Shown piece after piece: positions 58,471-64,000 of a stretch of DNA of 64,000 nucleotides. Every line of letters starts with the position of its first letter. The first letter of the stretch is position 1. Location of the stretch: contig OZ316893.1 of the NCBI GenBank assembly GCA_973895155.1, forward strand, positions 11,594,001-11,658,000, read 5' to 3'. Below the pieces are notes generated by a model. It saw only the letters and a program-made list of their open reading frames with translations, had not been told where the DNA came from and did no database searches. Position numbers and translations under genes: made by a program. Origin of the DNA: Marsupella aquatica. Its lineage: Eukaryota > Marchantiophyta.

Positions 58471-59367
58471 CATCAGAGCTGTTGAATTGGCTGTTGAACT
58501 TCATTTAGGTCCTTCACCTTCGTTAGGTTTTGACTGGTCTGCGACTCCGCGTCGAGGAGTTCCAATTCAATATTTAACAACCGTAAACGACGGCAAAGTG
58601 CTGCACATTTAATCGATCGAAAAGTAGAGTTCCGACACAATCCATCGAACGTTCGAAGATGATCACCGAAGCCTGCATCCCACTGTCACGATAATCACCG
58701 TCGAGAATCGAGAAGCGAGGAGGGAAAGGGGCTTTCGTTTCGCGACCGTGCATGAGCCAGGATTCGCTCCAGGCCGGTAAGTAAAGCTCCTCCGTTCTCT
58801 GCATTCCTTTGAAGAACAACAAGCTCGATGATGTCGTGTTTGAAAGGGAGGTGAGGAAGAATTTCCCATATATTTATGCCTGCAGAATGATGGATAGTCG
58901 TCGGTGTTCAAAGAGTATTCATAAGGAAATGACCATTGAACTTCTTGGCTACGTGTTCTGGTAGGCTAACTTCGCTGCCACATTTCCCTGGCTGAAACGA
59001 ATGATAGTTTTAGGGTTTCATGGGTTGCGTAGGTGCAAATTAGCTTTTCCATCGAGATGTTGTTTTCTTCTGGAGAGTGACAGGTAACGATTGTGGAGCT
59101 GTGTTTGGTCGATTTTCTGTTACTTGACTTCAGTGGAAAATCCTCCCAAGGCTCCCATCACCTGTCCGTTCCTGTCCTTCTGTGCCATCAACGCGTTTAT
59201 GCCATACTTCTCCTTTATTTATAACTTAGTATCGGCAAGCTAACCTAGGTGGAGTGTTTGTTACGCCAAGCTCTAGAGGACTGATTCGGGTACTCTTCCG
59301 CTGCCTCCCTCGTTTGAAGAGAAAAGGCTTTCTGACCCAGACCTCGCTAGACTATCTCCTTCTCTGG
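58471..59367. other. Spacer upstream of RBX1 leader duplication
   Basis: No supported gene. It may contain the RBX1 promoter and 5' UTR introns. Confidence 0.4.
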
Positions 59368-59705
59368 CTGCATTTCAACGACGGTCCAGTCCAGCATTCA
59401 TACATCGCTCTTGAATTGTGACGAGATTTCTGTGCGTTTCTTTGCGTTTCAGTTTGGGCCCTGTCTGTGAAGGAGCGGCCCACGAAATAGTCTATCGTTG
59501 GTGTACTTGATACGGAGAACTCGCTTTTGCTCTTGCAGATGCATTTCCACTTCGGTCCAGTCCATGATTGTAACCTTACTCTCGAATTCCAGAGGAGACG
59601 TGAGTTTCAATCTGCGCCAAATCGGTGAGGGCGCGGCCACCGGAAGTTCTATCGGTGCTGTTGCCTTGCTGCGGAGAATTCGCTTGGCTGCTCTGCTGCA
59701 TCTTT
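59368..59705. repeat. Tandemly duplicated RBX1 leader, two copies of about 168 bp
   Basis: Copy 1 (59368-59535) and copy 2 (59538-59705) share TGCATTTC(A/C)AC, CGGTCCAGTCCA, (T/C)TCGAATT, GCGGCC and (A)GTTCTATCG-like blocks, and each ends in a (C/T)ACGGAGAA(C/T)TCGCTT segment (GATACGGAGAACTCGCTT against GCGGAGAATTCGCTT). Lies immediately 5' of the RBX1 start codon, so it probably forms the 5' UTR or promoter. Confidence 0.65.
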
Positions 59706-59782
59706 TCATCCGTCGGGACAAGGGTTCGGAGCAATTGAAGGAGGAGGAGGCGGCGGGGTAAGGAGGGATTCTTTGAAGCGGG

Positions 59783-60145
59783 ATGGCGACGCCGGTGGAT
59801 ATGGAGGTGATACCCTCGGGGACAGGAGGGGACGCAGGGGCGAGCAGCAGTGCAGGACCGAGCACAAGGAGGCCCAAGCGGTTCGAGATCAAGAAGTGGA
59901 ATGCCGTAGCACTCTGGGCTTGGGATATCGTAGTTGACAACTGTGCTATCTGCAGAAACCACATCATGGATCTCTGCATTGAGTGCCAAGCTAATCAGGC
60001 CAGCGCTACCAGTGAGGAATGCACAGTTGCATGGGGTGTTTGCAACCATGCGTTTCACTTCCACTGCATCAGTCGTTGGCTGAAGACTCGGCAAGTGTGC
60101 CCTCTGGATAACAGCGAGTGGGAGTTTCAGAAGTATGGGCGTTGA
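59783..60145 (+). CDS. RBX1: RING-box protein 1, cullin-RING E3 ligase subunit
   Basis: Catalytic RING subunit of SCF and other cullin-RING ubiquitin ligases; binds the cullin C-terminus and recruits ubiquitin- or NEDD8-charged E2. The 120-residue protein is intact. Residues 1-30 are variable and disordered. [20 protein letters not shown] forms the strand that docks into cullin. The zinc ligands of the RING-H2 fold are all present (C54, C57, C65, C68, C80, C87, H89, H92, H94, C95, C106, D109), and the end EFQKYGR matches the family. The ATG is preceded by GCGGG. It is intronless within the coding region. Plant RBX1 genes that I know of contain introns, so a retrocopy that became the working gene is possible, but no poly(A) tract or target duplication was checked. 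Very high similarity to known proteins, so function is secure. Confidence 0.97.
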   Translation: MATPVDMEVIPSGTGGDAGASSSAGPSTRRPKRFEIKKWNAVALWAWDIVVDNCAICRNHIMDLCIECQANQASATSEECTVAWGVCNHAFHFHCISRWLKTRQVCPLDNSEWEFQKYGR

Positions 60146-61341
60146 GTTAATGATGCCGGGTACTGGCTGAGAAGCCTGGTACTGAAGTTCAGCGCTACCA
60201 TAATATTCAGTATGATTGGCCAAACTTGTCTAGCAGGCAGTGCGCTGGTGCCTGTGTGCTGGGCCTTTCTCTCGTGGTCTTCTTCAGCGCAGCGCATCTT
60301 CTCTGTACAGAATCGCCAGGGCGATACTGTTTGCATTGTAGAGTTTGGCCTCCTGATTTAGGGTTGGCTTGGCAACCGGTCTATTAAATTGATAGTACAC
60401 TGACAATCCGATGTAGTAGCATCATGTATTAGTCATGTTCTCGTTCCTTCCTCGCTATGGAATTAGCTTCAGCCGGCCTAGAGTTTTTTGGGGTCGAGAA
60501 TTAGAGAACTTGATGTCGATACAGTAAAGGTATAACTGAAATGTCATTCCCAACTTAGGTAAGGGTCAAGGGGAAAGCTCTATGAGACTGAATCCCATTC
60601 ACTATTGGGTACTACTTGGCCAGTGAACCCAAATGTAAGGAAAGATTTGACTGGTGGACGCCTAAACATTGCACTACCCTGAACCTACAGACTTACCAAA
60701 GCATTCAAAAAATGAGAATTTCAAGTTTTGCTCATTCTGAAATATGGTAGAGATAGTAGATTGCCCCAGTGCTATGGCTGTGAGAACGTCTGATGATATG
60801 AGAGTGAGCCGAGAGTTAGGAAGACTTGGAGCCTGTAAGCAAGAATTTTAGGCTATGAATAGGATTTGGTGTCCTGTAAGCAATGTCTTGGGCTATGGAA
60901 GCATGATTCGGGGTCCCAAGGAGGGATTTTGGTTTCAGGCAAAGTTCTAGGCCCGATGCCCATGTGTCTATCAGATTAAATATCGACCAGGCTTGTTGAT
61001 ACATTAAGTCGATACAGTCCACTTTCCAGAAGACTTGACACTTCCTTCCGTGTACACAGTATGTAGGGGCACTTCTTTGAAGTTCACTCCAATTTGAACC
61101 CCCGTGTACCTTTTGTTTTCAGAGATTAGCCAGCGGCAAGTGCTCTGCAACAATTGCATGTGCTTCACCATTTGACAAACTAGTCAAAATTTATTAGAAT
61201 GCAGAAGCAAAAAATCTTCTGTTCTTCTGCTCGAAGAAAGTAAGGAAAGGAATCGGACCTTTTTCCTATGCTGGAGGCCAAGACTTCCAGTATGTCTGAG
61301 GTGGACTTTACCAACTTCATGGTCATTCAATCTGATTTGCG
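60146..61341. other. RBX1 3' flank and spacer
   Basis: Presumed 3' UTR just after the stop, then spacer with no supported gene. Confidence 0.4.
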
Positions 61342-61515
61342 CAGGAACTTCACGATGCAGGCCTCTGTTACTTTCTGTGAAGTTAATAGCCAAATGAAAG
61401 GTATCAACTGAGTGACGGACCCACAGCACAGGAACTTAACGATGCAGGCCCTCTGTTAACTTTTGTGGAGTACGAACCAAATGAAAAGTATCCAATTGGG
61501 TGATGGATCTACAGC
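61342..61515. repeat. Tandem duplication, 87-bp unit
   Basis: Two copies from CAGGAACTT(C/A)ACGATGCAGG through CTCTGTTA(A)CTTT(C/T)TG to (C)AAATGAAA(G/A)GTATC and ACAGCA. Confidence 0.85.
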
Positions 61516-62392
61516 ATTGATCGCATGTTGGATGTCTCAACTGCCCTTGGAGCTCGAAGATGGAGTTTTTGGTGATGCAATGCCCACACATTTCTCCACT
61601 GTCTTTTCATTTTGACTTAGCATAACACAGTCATTCAAGAGGAAAAGAATTTGACTAAGGTCTGCATGAGGTATAAACCGGCTTGTCCGGCCCGGTAAGA
61701 CTGCAAAGTACGTGCTCCACAGACTGCATGATTGGGACGAATTGCCGTAAGAACAATCACTTCCCTGAACCCTCGTGTCACATCTGTCTGCATACTGTTA
61801 TCCTTCGTTGAATCCAAGATGTTCTTGACTTTCTTTCGAACGAGGGAGGCGGGGGTCACACCAACTACACTGAAAGGAAAATAAATTGTTCTCAGAGTTG
61901 GGAAAAAGGTGCTTTGCCCCATTTGCTACAATGTGGAAGGGGATGATTAGAGAGGTGAATGAAAAGAGCACCTTCGTCCATAAAATGCTTTAATGCCTTC
62001 ATATGGCTTTAGTCCCAGGTCACTTAATTTTTTGTTTTTGGAAGCAATAGGGAAAACCAATCCTAGCATCAACAAAAATTTTGAAAAACAAAATTTTTAA
62101 GAGAACACGTCAGAATAAATTGGGGTCAATCAATGTAACTGTAGTTTACTTGCAAGTTAAGGTCCTGTGACCCTAAACTGCCATTAGCCTGCCTTTGAAC
62201 CTATTAGTGATCTAGATCCAACTGCCACTGTCCATTTTCAAAACCTGGTGTATCCAAGTAACCATTTAGTCATTAAGATTCTTAACAAAGTTAAAAAGTG
62301 GACAAAAAGTGACTATTTAGTACTCCCACAGTTTCATGGACACTTGTGGTTTAAGCATTGGTCGAGCAGCACGAGAGAGCTCCAAGTTTGTA
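61516..62392. other. Intergenic, nothing recognised
   Basis: Spacer, no supported feature. Confidence 0.4.
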
Positions 62393-62482
62393 CGACATGC
62401 CAAAGATCAATGCTGCAGGATCCAGCTGCTGTGGCTTTTATCAGTTGGATCCTGCAACATCAATCTTTGGCATGTCATCCAA
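62393..62482. ncRNA. Candidate long hairpin (miRNA-like foldback or MITE remnant)
   Basis: An inverted repeat with about 34-bp arms: the left arm reads ACATGCCAAAGATCAATGCT then GCAGGATCCA, and the right arm is its complement, with four mismatches including one G-U pair and about a 17-nt loop. Arm length and few mismatches resemble a plant microRNA precursor. I know no mature plant microRNA that matches either arm, so an inverted duplication of a transposon end is equally possible. No promoter or expression evidence. Confidence 0.4.
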
Positions 62483-62977
62483 ACCCTAATGTTCTGATTG
62501 GCCAAATTGATTGTCTGGTAACTTGTATTGTATCTGGTAGTTACACATGTGAACTCTTGTCTGGGTTGGCCAAATTGATAGGACTTACCGGTGCTCCCCA
62601 GTTTCTCTAGAGTTTCCCGGTCCACCCCCTGCTGAAATGGGATAGACCTGTTATCCCTTGGAAAGCCTTGTCCAGACAACCATTATCATATATCTAAAGC
62701 CCTCCCTCATACAGGGCATTGTCCCAACAAAAGGGTCCAATGTGGGTTTTCCTGGACATTCTCCCCTTCACCCAGACTTCATATGGCAATCTATGATCTA
62801 GTGATGATTCCCATGGAGCGGGCCATGGAGTCTCAGTGAGAGGAGAATATCCATGAAAGCCATAAGCCATCAGTATTCACAAGCATAGTTTCAATCTTGA
62901 AAATAATTGTTACCAAGTATATTCATTCAAATATTAAAATAATTGTTGACAAATAAAAGGGCCATCATTACTCACAG
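62483..62977. other. Spacer or intron before the right-edge gene
   Basis: AT-rich; a typical acceptor (ACTCACAG) closes it at 62977. Confidence 0.4.
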
Positions 62978-63895
62978 AACTGAAAGCCCGGAGGGACTGG
63001 GGCGTTGTCCACGAAGCCCATGTGGACAAACAAACCCTGCATGGACTGGACCCAACCACTGGAATATGCTCCTGCACTGTTCATTCTTGTTCTGTCCAAA
63101 ATGTGACCTGTAAATGGTCAGATGACCTGCGACTACAGGTTTCAGTTGAGTCTCCTGGTCAACCAGTCCTGACGCAGGTCACTCTGTCCTGTTACCTGTC
63201 TGGTACTTCTGGCTGGAGTGACAGGATCATTGGGAAGCTTGTCGTCGCATCTGAAAGGTGAGCACAATGTTGCCTAGCTTTCTACCTCTTTAAGCTAATG
63301 TGGAATGTGTGCTGATTTGTCCACCATAGCTAATTATTTGTGTGATATATGTTCTTATGAAGGAGCGTCAGTCACCTCAAGCGTCTCTCTCTATTACAGA
63401 AAATGCAGTTTCTAAACAAAGAAACTCCAGGAGAAACTCCCAAACACGTGCTTGCTCCAGACAAGGTTGGACTTTTGAGCACCCTCTTTTTACTGCAATT
63501 ACGTGAGGCAATGTCCGTTGCTTTTGCTATCATAGTGTTTTTGCTACTACGAGTCCATTCTAGTTTCTTAGCCGCCATTGTCTTCTTAGATATTGTTGCA
63601 TTCCTCTGCTTTTGCGTTGCTGCATTTGTGTTTGCGCTGCTACTTCTCCATTTGTGTGTACATTGCGATGCTGCATTTGTTACTGTTGTGTACTTATTGC
63701 ATTTGCGCTGCTCCTGAATTTATGCACATTGAGGTTGTGTAGTCTGTGTTCCCTCTGATTTCCATTTCAGCCCCGAACTGACAACTAGTATACTTCCACC
63801 AATGGGTGCCGTAAATCAGAATTCACAACAACTTTGTGGGATAGGTGAGGTTCAACAAAGCACCAAAGCTACGCCAGGGCAATACTTCATTTCTG
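62978..63895 (+). CDS. Unidentified multi-exon gene, runs off the right edge
   Basis: Exon A (62978-63257, in frame from LKARRDWGVVHEAHVDKQTL through GLDPTTGICSC and KWSDDLRLQVSVESPG to SDRIIGKLVVASE) has acceptor ACTCACAG and donor AAG|GTGAGC. A middle exon near 63430-63502 ends at TTAC|GTGAGG, and exon C (63771-63895, reading ELTTSILPPMGAVNQNSQQL) has a good acceptor, TTTCAG, and donor CTG|GTATGA. The phases can be joined without a stop if the middle exon starts after an AACTCCAG acceptor. The composition is protein-like with no repeat. I do not recognise the family. Both ends of the gene are incomplete in the window. Confidence 0.45.
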
Positions 63896-64000
63896 GTATG
63901 ATCTGAGTACTAACTCATCTACTTCATCTGGGAGCCATATTCACAGGATTCCATTCATGAGTTCTTATTATTGGATGTGCATTAGTTCCTCATCCAATTG

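Overview
The window reads as nuclear DNA of a land plant. It holds intron-rich housekeeping genes (exocyst SEC3, a GDPD4-type phosphodiesterase, proteasome subunit RPN9, a DOG1-domain protein, RBX1) separated by long non-coding stretches, SINE-like elements, a Ty1/copia retrotransposon primed by initiator-tRNA-Met, and other transposon genes. Nothing in it fixes the species. The mix would fit a spore-bearing lineage with a repeat-rich genome, but that is inference. All coordinates and splice sites below were read by eye from the sequence.

Layout. From 417 to 6741 the minus strand carries 19 recognisable exons of SEC3; the 3' part lies beyond the left edge. From 7 to 12 kb there is repeat-rich spacer with three tRNA-derived SINE copies and one copy of a dispersed repeat whose second copy is at 57 kb. 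From 12.0 to 15.8 kb the plus strand encodes a membrane-anchored GDPD in nine exons, and from 18.8 to 21.6 kb a complete six-exon RPN9. From 24.6 to 25.7 kb the minus strand encodes a two-exon DOG1-domain protein. At 30.1-30.5 kb there is an F-box fragment.

From 32 to 51 kb lies a nested transposon cluster. A coiled-coil transposon-type ORF (33.2-35.1 kb) lies upstream. The most unusual feature follows: a multi-exon gene whose exons (43.7-51.07 kb, possibly from 36.5 kb) read as a Kolobok-like DDE transposase. It is interrupted by a complete copia element with a 5-bp target duplication (36820-43193), by a foldback MITE (43377-43704), and by a 4.6-kb element (45638-50212) that carries its own 1180-codon ORF and whose removal restores the transposase reading frame exactly.

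From 51 to 54.9 kb there are tandem repeats, an unassigned ORF and a broken cytochrome P450. RBX1, the RING subunit of cullin-RING ligases, is intact and intronless at 59.8 kb. A strong imprecise hairpin is at 62.4 kb, and an unidentified multi-exon gene runs off the right edge.

Working genes and dead elements are clearly distinct. The host genes keep frame and splice sites, while the transposon genes carry many nonsense codons that are nearly all explained by C-to-T change, as expected for methylated, silenced DNA.
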